DNA from: an uncultured Methylococcaceae bacterium
GTDB lineage: Bacteria; Pseudomonadota; Gammaproteobacteria; Methylococcales; Methylomonadaceae
NCBI GenBank assembly: GCA_903927955.1
Contig: CAIYOW010000069.1
Span: forward strand, 1-56,525
Length of the DNA: 56,525 bases
Direction: 5' to 3'
This document shows positions 45,519-53,542 of the stretch, one piece after another. The notes beneath the pieces are model-generated. The model worked only from the letters and a program-made list of their open reading frames with translations, made no database searches and was not told where the DNA came from. The position numbers were made by a program, and so were the translations under genes. The stretch's first letter is position 1; each line of letters begins with the position of its first letter.

Positions 45519-47171
45519 ATGTACCAGTATAACCTTATAGACCAAACCCTTGTTGATCAACGGGTAGCCCAGTTCAGACGGCAAACCGAACAATACCTGA
45601 ATGGCGAGCTGACGGAAGATCAATTCCGCGCTTTGCGCCTACGCAACGGCCTGTATGTCCAAATCCACGCGCCCATGTTGCGGGTCGCCGTGCCTTATGG
45701 CTTGCTGAATGCCCCGCAGTTGCGCAAACTGGCGCATATCGCCCGCACCTATGATAAAAGCTATTGCCATTTGACCACAAGGCAAAATGTCCAATTCAAT
45801 TGGCCCAAGCTGGAACAAGTGCCCGATATTCTGGCAGAACTGGCTACCGTACAGATGCATGCCATACAAACCAGCGGCAATTGTATGCGTAACACCACCA
45901 CCGACCCCTTGGCTGGTGTGTGCATCGATGAACTTGAAGACCCGCGCCCCTATTGCGAGTTGATCCGCCAATGGACTACCTTGCACCCTGAGTTTGATTA
46001 CTTGCCCAGAAAATTTAAAATTGCCGTCAGTGGTGCGGCAAATGACCGTGCTGCCACCCAATTCCATGACATTGGCGTGCATCTGGTCAAAAATGACGCA
46101 GGCGACATTGGTTTTAGAATTTTAGTCGGCGGCGGTCTGGGCCGGACACCGGTTATCGGGCAAGTGATCCGCCCGTATTTGGAGAAAAAACACCTGCTGT
46201 CGTATCTGGAGGCCATTCTCAGGATTTATAATCTGTTTGGCAGACGCGACAACAAATACAAAGCCCGTATCAAAATATTGGTGAAAGAAACCGGCCTTGA
46301 CACCTTTACTGAAATGGTCGAGGCGGAATGGCAACTGATCAAGGACGGCATGGAACTGGACCAACAGCGCATCAGCGACATCCAAGGGCATTTTACCGCA
46401 CCGGATTACGACCCCAGCGCGCCACAAGACAGCAGCCTTGCCCAACAGCAAGCGCAACACCCTACCTTTGCCACGTGGTACCAACACAACACCACCGACC
46501 ATAAAATACCCGGCTACCGTGCCGTGTACCTGTCTGTAAAAGCCCCAGATGTGCCACCGGGCGACCTGACTGACAGCCAACTGGATGCCATTGCCGATTT
46601 GGCGGAACGCTACAGCTTTGGTGAAGTACGCAGCACACACCGCCAGAACTTGATTTTTGCTGATGTCAAACAAGCTGATCTGTTTGCCTTGTGGCAACAA
46701 TTGGACGCGTTGCAACTGGCAACTGCCAACATCGGCACCGCCACCGACATTATCTGCTGCCCCGGGCTGGATTTTTGCTCGCTAGCCAATGCCGGTTCAA
46801 TTGGCATCACTAAAGAAATTAATGAAGCGCTGGATAACTTGGACTACCTGCATGACATTGGTGATGTAAAAATCAACATTTCCGGTTGCATGAACGGCTG
46901 TGCCCACCAGAGTGTCGGCCATATTGGCATATTGGGGGTCGATAAAAAAGGCACTGAATGGTATCAGATCACCTTGGGCGGCTCTTCCGAAAACGAGGCC
47001 GCGATTGGTGAGCGTTTAGGGCCAGCCGTGGCTAAGGATGAAGTGACCCAAGCGATCACCACTATTTTGGCGGTCTATGTCGAACAACGCCAAGAAGAAG
47101 AATCTTTTTTGGCTATGGTACAACGCGTGGGCATCGACCCATTTAAGGAACAGGTTTATGCAACTCATTAA
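45519..47171 (+). CDS. cysI: Siroheme sulfite/nitrite reductase (CysI-like)
   Basis: A 550-residue siroheme [4Fe-4S] reductase, probably the assimilatory sulfite reductase hemoprotein. The cluster cysteines are C414-x5-C420 (CPGLDFC) and C457-x3-C461 (CMNGC); the last also bridges to siroheme. Two ferrite-like halves are present: VAVPYGLLNAPQLRKLAHIARTYDKSYCHLTTRQNVQFNWP and RSTHRQNLIFADV. Sulfite versus nitrite cannot be settled from motifs alone, but the DUF934 partner downstream and the nearby cysG favour sulfite. No ribosome-binding site is obvious before ATG 45519. Confidence 0.9.
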   Translation: MYQYNLIDQTLVDQRVAQFRRQTEQYLNGELTEDQFRALRLRNGLYVQIHAPMLRVAVPYGLLNAPQLRKLAHIARTYDKSYCHLTTRQNVQFNWPKLEQVPDILAELATVQMHAIQTSGNCMRNTTTDPLAGVCIDELEDPRPYCELIRQWTTLHPEFDYLPRKFKIAVSGAANDRAATQFHDIGVHLVKNDAGDIGFRILVGGGLGRTPVIGQVIRPYLEKKHLLSYLEAILRIYNLFGRRDNKYKARIKILVKETGLDTFTEMVEAEWQLIKDGMELDQQRISDIQGHFTAPDYDPSAPQDSSLAQQQAQHPTFATWYQHNTTDHKIPGYRAVYLSVKAPDVPPGDLTDSQLDAIADLAERYSFGEVRSTHRQNLIFADVKQADLFALWQQLDALQLATANIGTATDIICCPGLDFCSLANAGSIGITKEINEALDNLDYLHDIGDVKINISGCMNGCAHQSVGHIGILGVDKKGTEWYQITLGGSSENEAAIGERLGPAVAKDEVTQAITTILAVYVEQRQEEESFLAMVQRVGIDPFKEQVYATH

Positions 47172-47613
47172 AAACAAAATAGTCACTGACGACAACTGGC
47201 GTTTTATCGGCGATGATGCCGCATTAGGCAAGGGCGATATTTGCGTGAGCCTAGCCCGATGGCAACAAAACAAGCCCGAACTGCTCAGCCATACCGGCAA
47301 GCTGGGGGTGAGGATTAGCCCTGCCGACAATGTTGCCGAGCTTGCCGACGACGTGTCCAAGCTGGCTTTGATTGAACTGGATTTCCCCGACTTTGCCGAT
47401 GGCAGGCTGTTTTCCCATGCCTGGCTATTGCGCGGACGTTACGGCTTTAAGGGCGAATTGCGGGCAACCGGACAGTTTATGCCCGACCAAGTGTTTTACT
47501 TGTCACGGGTGGGCATTGATGCCTTTAAACCGGCAGACAGCGCGTATTTGCCTAAGGTGCTTGAGAATTTGCATGATTTTACGGTCAATTACCAGCAGTC
47601 GATAGCGAACTGA
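47158..47613 (+). CDS. DUF934 protein, sulfite-reductase partner
   Basis: A 151-residue DUF934 protein: WRFIGDDAALGKGDICVSLARWQ, then VRISPADNVAELADDVSKLALIELDFPDFADGRLFSHAWLLRGRYGFKGELRATGQFMPDQVFYLSRVGIDAF. The GRGYS-like GRLFSHAWLLR and QVFYLxRxGxDAF signatures are family-defining. DUF934 genes commonly follow cysI and may encode a substitute for the missing flavoprotein subunit. The ATG at 47158 lies inside the end of cysI (14-bp overlap) with AGGAACAGG before it; an upstream in-frame start is a shadow of cysI. Confidence 0.9.
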   Translation: MQLIKNKIVTDDNWRFIGDDAALGKGDICVSLARWQQNKPELLSHTGKLGVRISPADNVAELADDVSKLALIELDFPDFADGRLFSHAWLLRGRYGFKGELRATGQFMPDQVFYLSRVGIDAFKPADSAYLPKVLENLHDFTVNYQQSIAN

Positions 47614-47684
47614 TAGGGCGGGGGTGGGGCGGGTAGTCAAACTACCACCGTTGGTGGCAAATGTTACGCGGGGGCTATTGCACC

Positions 47685-47807
47685 CTAGCCTTTAGCTGCT
47701 TTAATGGTTGCCAGCAGGGCTTGGGTCAGGTGGTGGGTGCGGGCTTGGGCTGCTTTAACACGCTGCTCGATGTGGTCAGCGTAGCTGAACAGTTGCGCTA
47801 CTGCCAT
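47685..47807 (-). pseudogene. hsdS C-terminal remnant
   Basis: A 40-codon open frame reads as the tail of a type I restriction specificity subunit: FSYADHIEQRVKAAQARTHHLTQALLA matches the coiled-coil FAxADQIExRxxxAQAxxxxLTQSLLAKAF that closes many HsdS proteins. The usual FRGEL ending is replaced by IKAAKG and a stop. An ATG precedes it, but nothing upstream in frame belongs to HsdS. The rest of the surrounding gap (47614-47684 and 47808-48057) holds only short GC-rich hairpins. Confidence 0.65.
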
Positions 47808-48057
47808 TATGAACCGGCCAGTTCACAACGCCTATAAGATCAATTTGAAAGGACAATCGTTAAGAATAAAACCCGCTTCGCTCCGACTAATCTGGATTCT
47901 GTTCTTCGGTTGAGACACGGGCATAGCCACATTATGCTTTTTTTGGTACTGATTTATGGCACAGGCAAGTGTTTGATTTATAAGGCGTGAAATTCTGTGC
48001 CAAAATTGTTGATTTTTGGCACAAAAAGACATTGTGAACTGAATACGTTTTTTAAAA

Positions 48058-49071
48058 TCAATCACGGATAGGAATATCAGAAACAAATATCCGTTGTGTT
48101 TCGTCAACTCTAATCCCTGCTCGCACAAGAGCATCCGATAAAGCTTCGGCAATTGCCATTGGATATTGTGTTGGGCCAATAATGATACGATCTAAAATTT
48201 TAGATAATTCCAATCCATCAAGTTCGGATGAAACTGATTCATCAAGCGGTACTTTGTATATTTTTTGTGGGATACCACGGATGACCTCTGTTGAATATTC
48301 CATGAGTTTATTTTCTGAGAATTGGGGAGTAAATATAGCCCTCCATTCTCGTTCTTCATGAAATCCTTGATGTTTAAGGCAAGTAACGCCAGCTCGAAGC
48401 ATTGTGAAAACATAAGCAATAATTTCTTGTTTCCCAATCTTTTTTAACAGTTTTTGGTTATCGTTATCTCCTATATTTTGTATCACTTCATCCATTGTGC
48501 CGAATACTTCAGCTTCATTTAAGTAAGCAACAGGACTAAACATAACATTGAGTGCTTTTGCGCCACCTGAGAACCAAGGAACATTAAAAACAATTGCTAC
48601 GCGAGTTGACTTATCTCCAAAAGCCCGCCACATGGAAAGTCGTCCATGTAAATCTTCTGAATCATTATGTTCAGATAGAGAAGCAATGTAAGAATTAAAT
48701 TGAATGGTGCTTAACCAGTTATTAAACAGCTTTATGGCTTCTGTTGCCGCATCTGGAGCTGATTTGTCTAATGCTACCTTAAATTTTTCTGTCTTTTCAT
48801 CATTGAAATATTTTTGAAGATACCCAAGACCATGCTGCACTTCGCTATAGTCAGACATACATTTAGCATTTCGTAACCACATGCATTTTGTGTTTATTAT
48901 GTTTAGCGCAGCCTCTGCTGTAGTGTAATGAACAAATCTAGCCTTAGATTGTTGACTACCATAAAATTCTTTTCTTTGTCGTGAAGCACGTGGCATGAAG
49001 ATTGATTCAAGTTTCATAACATGCTCAATCTGTTCGAGTGTAAAACCCGTGTTTTCTTGATTTTTTTCCAT
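48058..49071 (-). CDS. DUF2971 domain protein
   Basis: A 337-residue soluble protein with the DUF2971 pattern: RFVHYTTAEAALNIINTKCMWLRNAKCMSDYSEVQHGLGYL (about 45-85), LSEHNDSEDLHGRLSMWRAFGD (about 135-157), and FHEEREWRAIF (about 243-253). DUF2971 proteins are of unknown activity and recur in mobile or defence regions. The gene is intact and AT-rich relative to the neighbours. It starts 32 bp after the hsdS fragment on the same strand, so it was probably a passenger gene of a type I restriction operon. Confidence 0.8.
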   Translation of the reverse strand: MEKNQENTGFTLEQIEHVMKLESIFMPRASRQRKEFYGSQQSKARFVHYTTAEAALNIINTKCMWLRNAKCMSDYSEVQHGLGYLQKYFNDEKTEKFKVALDKSAPDAATEAIKLFNNWLSTIQFNSYIASLSEHNDSEDLHGRLSMWRAFGDKSTRVAIVFNVPWFSGGAKALNVMFSPVAYLNEAEVFGTMDEVIQNIGDNDNQKLLKKIGKQEIIAYVFTMLRAGVTCLKHQGFHEEREWRAIFTPQFSENKLMEYSTEVIRGIPQKIYKVPLDESVSSELDGLELSKILDRIIIGPTQYPMAIAEALSDALVRAGIRVDETQRIFVSDIPIRD

Positions 49072-49103
49072 TTTGCTTATTATTTAGAGTTATCTGTATT
49101 GGT

Positions 49104-49451
49104 TTAGTTGCCCCAAACTCGGATAATGGTCACCTTTACCTTGGCCTCGAAAAGTGTGATTAGCTCCTTGGTTGCGTTCACAAGCCGCTGTTCTTCTTCT
49201 ATTGCGGCGACAACAGATTGTTGGATGGCTAGGTCTGGAATAGGAATTGAAAATTTACGAATTTGATCTGTTGTGAGGTTTTTGAAAACCGCTCCTACCG
49301 ATTGTTGCCCGTGAGATTCTTTTTTATCAAACAACACGAAATAGAGAAAATCTGCTGTTATTTTATTGGTATCAAGTAATCTAAATCCAACAAATCCGTC
49401 GTGAATACACGCATCAACTTGCAAAATAGCGGGTAATCCCGGATTACCCGC
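49104..49451 (-). pseudogene. hsdS fragment (C-terminal half)
   Basis: About 115 codons of a type I restriction specificity subunit. NPGLPAILQVDACIHDGFVGFR begins mid-domain and is followed by FLYFVLFDKKES. The conserved HsdS block is GAVFKNLTTDQIRKFSIPIPDLAIQQSVVAAIEEEQRLVNATKELITLFEAKVK, ending WGN. An in-frame TAA at 49452-49454 marks the break; the N-terminal recognition domain and the whole of hsdM are missing. It could at most be translated from the TTG at 49424. A perfect 11-bp inverted repeat (49429-49451) sits exactly at the broken end. Confidence 0.82.
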
Positions 49452-49567
49452 TTACAGCCATAACAACGCTGCCTTTTTGCATCATACGACTTTTCTTTGC
49501 CCCCTCTTCTGATGGAAGGTTTTGCGGTGGTTGCCGAAGCCTTTATTGACGACGGTTCAATTATAAC

Positions 49568-49843
49568 CTAACGCGGAAATGGGCAGCCATAGCTTGCGGG
49601 TTTGGGTTGCTCTGCCGGTTGTACCGCTTCATCTGTCAGGTACAACACGCCAAACATGTGCATTTCGATAAATGCTATGCCGCAACGTGCCGCCATGTCT
49701 TGGGCAAAGGCTTCGCCCAATTGCCGTAGTTTGATTAAGGTGGTGTTGGGGTCGGCTGAAAATGCCTGTTCGGCGGCACGGGCCAATTGCAAAAAAATTG
49801 GGTCGTGTTCTTTTAAGAATGCAAAATTGCTGGCGTTTGGCAT
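49568..49843 (-). pseudogene. hsdR N-terminal fragment
   Basis: A 91-codon frame. Its first 55 residues (NFAFLKEHDPIFLQLARAAEQAFSADPNTTLIKLRQLGEAFAQDMAARCGI) match the start of type I restriction subunit HsdR, the DUF4145-like segment. After that the sequence turns unrelated and stops 35 residues later. The helicase and nuclease domains are gone. It has the same orientation as the hsdS pieces, consistent with an hsdR-first operon that lost its middle. Confidence 0.75.
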
Positions 49844-49994
49844 TTTGTTAGGCCGGTAAGTGGGCTGGCTTGGGCGGATTGATGCATTCGGCTTGCAGGA
49901 GCTTTTGGGCTATCATAGCCTAGCGCTTGCATTTCGTCATGCATTGGCGGTAAATTGCCCCCTAGCCACTGACGACCTTTAACTACTATTGATT

Positions 49995-51038
49995 ATGACA
50001 AATATTCTGCTTGTGTTTACCGGCGGCACTATTGGTTCGCTGGCATCAGCCGGTACAATCAGCCCATCTGACACAGCCCGCCACCTGTTATTGGAACAGC
50101 TTTATGCGCAGCGGCCTGGCTATCGGGCGGTTAATTTTAGTATTATTGAGCCGCTACAGTTATTGAGCGAAAACATGTCACCGACCGCCTGGACAGTGCT
50201 GGTGGCGGCGGTGCTTGAGGCGCAGCCGGAACGGTATGACGGCGTTATCATTTGCCACGGCACGGATACGCTGGCTTATACGGCGGCGATGCTGGGCTTT
50301 TGCTTGGCAAGCTGCAAACCGCCGGTGTTGCTGGTTGCCAGCGATTATCCGTTGACTGACCCGAATGCCAATGGCCTGGGCAATTTTATCTGTGCGCTTG
50401 AGTTCATCATACAAATTCCTAGTAGAGGGGTGTTTGTGCCTTACCGCAACTGGCAGGGTATGTGCGAGGTTCATTTAGGCGGCAGGTTGACGGCTTCTTT
50501 GCAGTTGGGCAGTGATTTTTACAGTGTGCAAGGCAAAAGCCTGCTTAAGTTTATTAACAAGCAGTTTGTTGCCCCGTATCCGGGGCTTAAGGAAATTGCC
50601 ATACCCCACGGCATGGGCGGCGAGGCGGACAGTGGCTCTGTGGCGGCACGGTTTTGCCCGCGCTTGCTGATGATTAGGCCGTATCCGGGGCTTAATTATT
50701 TGCATTATGATTTAGGTCAAGTTGATGTTGTGTTGCATGACCTGTACCATTCAGGCACGGCTTGTGTGACTGGGCAATGGGGCGAGGAGATGTCGTTGCT
50801 GGCCTTTTTAAGGCGTTGCCAAGCGGCTGGCATAAAAGTCTATTTAGCGCCTGCCCTGTATGGCACGGATGCTTATGAGTCCACTAGGGCTTTGGTGGCG
50901 GAGGGGGCGGAGATGATTTGGAACACGTCGATTGAGGCGGCTTATGTGAAGCTATTACTGGCTTACGGCAATTTTAGTGATGACGGGCAAAGGGCGCATT
51001 TTATCCATAGCAATTGGGTGGGGGAGCGGGTTGAATAA
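49995..51038 (+). CDS. Type I L-asparaginase-like protein
   Basis: A 347-residue member of the asparaginase/glutaminase family, cytoplasmic (no signal peptide). The nucleophile motif FTGGTIGS has Thr12, and the second Thr-Asp pair is T90-D91 in HGTDTLAYTAAML. The third catalytic element, normally Thr-Lys after the conserved arginine (as in RTTK / VTKT), reads RLTASL here, with A167 in the Lys place. Activity may therefore differ from true asparaginases. The ATG at 49995 follows a TTG with no clear ribosome-binding site. It is single and adjoins the hsd remnants. Confidence 0.85.
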   Translation: MTNILLVFTGGTIGSLASAGTISPSDTARHLLLEQLYAQRPGYRAVNFSIIEPLQLLSENMSPTAWTVLVAAVLEAQPERYDGVIICHGTDTLAYTAAMLGFCLASCKPPVLLVASDYPLTDPNANGLGNFICALEFIIQIPSRGVFVPYRNWQGMCEVHLGGRLTASLQLGSDFYSVQGKSLLKFINKQFVAPYPGLKEIAIPHGMGGEADSGSVAARFCPRLLMIRPYPGLNYLHYDLGQVDVVLHDLYHSGTACVTGQWGEEMSLLAFLRRCQAAGIKVYLAPALYGTDAYESTRALVAEGAEMIWNTSIEAAYVKLLLAYGNFSDDGQRAHFIHSNWVGERVE

Positions 51039-51287
51039 GCCTGCCACTAGCCAAGTGGATTGATTTCAATCGCTTGAATAATATTTCCGATGGTGCTTAT
51101 GGGTTAGGTTGCCGGTCTGTCATGGAATTGTAAAAAAAAATTAATCTGTTTGTCACAGAAGGGTTTTAACCTTACTGACAGAATAACAATAACAAACTGG
51201 ACTAATCCAGCCTTAATTCTGCCCAAAGTCATAGAAGTGATCGGCTTTCGTGCAGAGCTGTGATACTTTGCTGAAGAGGGGAAAAAA

Positions 51288-51809
51288 ATGAAACTGCTGC
51301 TTTCCATCCATAAGTACGATGTGTTTATGTTCACTTGGCTGATCAATGCCAAAATGCATAATCCGCTGTCCAAAATTGCCAAATACCTGTCCAAAACAGG
51401 GGATGGCCAACTTTATGTTATAATGATGCTTTGGTTGGTTGCGACTGAAGGCTCCAATAGCCTGATGTTCAAAGCCACTGCGTTGGGTTTTGTGTTGGAA
51501 CGGTCAATTTATTTTGTCGTAAAAAATGGCTTTAAACGTAATCGCCCGCAAGCCGCGCTTAAAAATTTCCGTAGCCTGATCACCCCATCCGATAAATTCA
51601 GCTTCCCGTCCGGGCACACTTCCGCTGCTTTTATGATGGCGACATTGGTCGGCTACTTTTTCCCCGTCGTGATGGTCCCGGCTTATTGTTGGGCGGCACT
51701 GGTCGGTTTTTCGCGGGTTGTGCTGGGGGTTCATTTTCCGACGGACACCTTGGTTGGGGTGCTTTTGGGTGTAGGCACAGCATTGTTTAGCTTAGGGCAA
51801 ATCATTTAA
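51288..51809 (+). CDS. PAP2-family membrane phosphatase
   Basis: A 173-residue inner-membrane phosphatase of the PAP2 superfamily. All three catalytic motifs are visible: KNGFKRNRP (C1), PSGHTSAAF (C2) and SRVVLGVHFPTD (C3, catalytic His). About five helices are predicted. Substrates of such enzymes are lipid phosphates (phosphatidate, undecaprenyl or polyprenyl diphosphates). Its stop overlaps the start of the glycosyltransferase gene by one base, so they probably work on a common lipid. AGGGG lies before the ATG. Confidence 0.9.
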   Translation: MKLLLSIHKYDVFMFTWLINAKMHNPLSKIAKYLSKTGDGQLYVIMMLWLVATEGSNSLMFKATALGFVLERSIYFVVKNGFKRNRPQAALKNFRSLITPSDKFSFPSGHTSAAFMMATLVGYFFPVVMVPAYCWAALVGFSRVVLGVHFPTDTLVGVLLGVGTALFSLGQII

Positions 51810-52858
51810 TGAGAATTTTTTATGGGGTGCAAGGTACAGGCAATGGCCATATCACCCGTGCCAGGGTCATGGCAAAAGAACTGGAAGCCGCTGGCATTGA
51901 AGTCACTTATCAATTCACCGGTCGCCCCCCTGAGAAATATTTTGATATGGCGGTGTTCCGTGACTACCATGTCCGCACCGGTCTGACTTTCAGTTCCAAG
52001 AACGGTCAAGTCAGCTATACCAAAACCGCGATAAAATCCAAACCTTTTTCGTTTTTTGGGGATATTAAGGAGCTGGATTTTTCTGGCTATGATCTGGTTA
52101 TTTCAGATTTTGAACCCATCACCGCTTGGGCGGCAAAGTTCAGACAAAAGAAGGTGCTGGGCATAGGCCATCAGTATGCCTTCAATTATAAAATCCCCCG
52201 TTCTGGTTCGGATCCGCTAGCGGGTCTGATCATGAAATATTTTGCGCCGACCGATGTCAGTGTCGGTCTGCACTGGCATCATTTTGGGCAACCGATTTTG
52301 CCTCCCATTATTGCCCCGCCTGTCAAGCCCGACCACGTTATTTACAATAAAATTGTGGTTTATCTGCCTTTCGAGAATCCCCACGATGTCATTAAGCTGT
52401 TATCGCCTTTTGAGAGCTTCCAGTTTGACATTTATTCACCCGAGGTAGTGGCCTCAAAATACCCGCATATCCATTGCCACCCGTTATCGCTTGAGGGTTT
52501 CCAAAGCGATTTGCGTAGCTGCGCGGGCATTATCAGCAATGCCGGTTTTGAGTTGATTGGCGAGGCTTTGCAATTGGGCAAAAAAATCCTGCTAAAACCG
52601 TTGCACTCGCAAATGGAGCAGATTTCCAATGCGGCTGCCCTGCAGCAGTTGGGTTATGGGCATGTGATGCGGGATATGGATATTGAGGCTATCGGCCATT
52701 GGCTGCATGACCGTAATGCGGTGCTGGTGACTTATCCTAATACGGCAAAAATTGTGGTCGATTGGATTTTGCAAGGGATGCCGGAAATGGATGCCGATTT
52801 TATAGAGAAAGTCTGGAGTGGTGTGGATGTGGTGAAGCTGGAGTTGCCTAACCCCTGA
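51809..52858 (+). CDS. MJ1255/VC2487-type glycosyltransferase
   Basis: A 349-residue GT-B protein. The N-terminus FYGVQGTGNGHITRARVMAKELEAAGIEVTYQFTG is the MJ1255/VC2487 signature, with the glycine-rich loop of UDP-sugar enzymes such as MurG. Other segments are DLVISDFEPITAWAA and, in the C-terminal domain, CAGIISNAGFELIGEALQLGKKILLKPLHSQMEQISNAAAL (nucleotide-sugar site). No TM helix. It is coupled to the PAP2 gene. The acceptor is unknown; a lipid seems likely from the context. Confidence 0.85.
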   Translation: MRIFYGVQGTGNGHITRARVMAKELEAAGIEVTYQFTGRPPEKYFDMAVFRDYHVRTGLTFSSKNGQVSYTKTAIKSKPFSFFGDIKELDFSGYDLVISDFEPITAWAAKFRQKKVLGIGHQYAFNYKIPRSGSDPLAGLIMKYFAPTDVSVGLHWHHFGQPILPPIIAPPVKPDHVIYNKIVVYLPFENPHDVIKLLSPFESFQFDIYSPEVVASKYPHIHCHPLSLEGFQSDLRSCAGIISNAGFELIGEALQLGKKILLKPLHSQMEQISNAAALQQLGYGHVMRDMDIEAIGHWLHDRNAVLVTYPNTAKIVVDWILQGMPEMDADFIEKVWSGVDVVKLELPNP

Positions 52859-52903
52859 GCGTATGCCCCTTGGGTGTACTGATAATCAACAAACTTTAGC
52901 GTT

Positions 52904-53236
52904 TTATGGCCTATCCTGACGGGTCACTTGGTCAACATAGGAACGCAACACTGCATTAATCTTGGTTTGATAGCCTTTGCCCTGGCGACGGAAAAACTCC
53001 ATTACGTCAGCATCTACGCGCATATTAAGAATAGTCTTGGGTTGGGGTAACTGAATGGATGCTTGTGACCAATCGACAACCATCCCTGCCTCGTCGGGAT
53101 CGTCGGCAATGGCAGTCTCTATTTCCTCAGCTGTCATGGCGGCGGCTTTTGCCCAGTCGCTGCTGTCTTCGCCGCTAGCCAGCATGGTTTGCAGCTCCTT
53201 ATCCGTGTAATTGACGATAGACCCTTTCTTCATCAT
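52904..53236 (-). CDS. brnA: Antitoxin BrnA
   Basis: A 110-residue antitoxin. The N-terminal MKKGSIVNYTDKELQTMLASGEDSSDW wraps the toxin. The C-terminal ribbon-helix-helix domain (PKTILNMRVDADVMEFFRRQGKGYQTKINAVLRSYVD) dimerises and binds the operator. The start is set by AGGAGG seven bases before the ATG at 53236 (a second ATG follows directly). It overlaps the end of brnT by 38 bp, so both come from one mRNA. Confidence 0.92.
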   Translation of the reverse strand: MMKKGSIVNYTDKELQTMLASGEDSSDWAKAAAMTAEEIETAIADDPDEAGMVVDWSQASIQLPQPKTILNMRVDADVMEFFRRQGKGYQTKINAVLRSYVDQVTRQDRP

Positions 53237-53465
53237 GGCGTGCCCTCCTGAAAGAAATGATACGGCGGGTTTGGTCACGCCATGTCCACACGACAGTATA
53301 AAACTTTCCGTCAATGGGGGCTATTGTGATATACCGCCGTTCCGATAGATGATCCGATGGAGCTGTCATTGTCGCCCGTCCATCGAACAGCCGCCGCGCC
53401 GCCAGAAAGTCGAGGCCGTGCTTCGCAAGGTTAACCAGCCGTTTGTTTTCATCCCATTCAAACAT
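53199..53465 (-). CDS. brnT: Toxin BrnT (RNase)
   Basis: An 88-residue type II toxin with a RelE/BrnT-like ribonuclease fold. FEWDENKRLVNLAKHGLDFLAARRLFDG is the family's N-terminal signature. ERRYITIAPIDGKFYTVVWTWRDQTRRIISFRRARHDEERVY carries the conserved Arg and Arg-Arg-Ala-Arg motifs of the active site. The ATG at 53465 follows the -10 box by only seven bases, so the message is probably leaderless. The neutralising brnA follows. Confidence 0.93.
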   Translation of the reverse strand: MFEWDENKRLVNLAKHGLDFLAARRLFDGRATMTAPSDHLSERRYITIAPIDGKFYTVVWTWRDQTRRIISFRRARHDEERVYRQLHG

Positions 53466-53472
53466 AGTTAAG

Positions 53473-53501
53473 AATATACACGCTATGTATATACAGCTCA
53501 A
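53473..53501 (-). promoter_or_regulatory. brnTA promoter and operator
   Basis: On the minus strand TTGAGC (53501-53496), 17 bases, TATATT (53478-53473) form a good sigma-70 promoter. A perfect inverted repeat, ATATACA-CGCTA-TGTATAT (53474-53492), covers the -10 and spacer, exactly where the BrnA RHH dimers should bind for autorepression. Confidence 0.75.
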
Positions 53502-53542
53502 GGTCTAAAAACAGGACTTGCCAACCCTTCCAGCCGTTGCTG

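Noticed and set aside
47632-47657. Hairpins GGTAGT/ACTACC and CCACC/GGTGG after the DUF934 gene, as a terminator
   Set aside because: The stems are short and mutually exclusive, and no T-run follows.
47832-48179. Minus-strand 115-codon frame overlapping the DUF2971 3' end
   Set aside because: It overlaps the DUF2971 coding end in another frame and shows no domain or start signal.
49512-49571. Plus-strand 19-residue frame MEGFAVVAEAFIDDG between the hsd fragments
   Set aside because: It is too short, has no ribosome-binding site, and no family was recognised; probably chance or debris.
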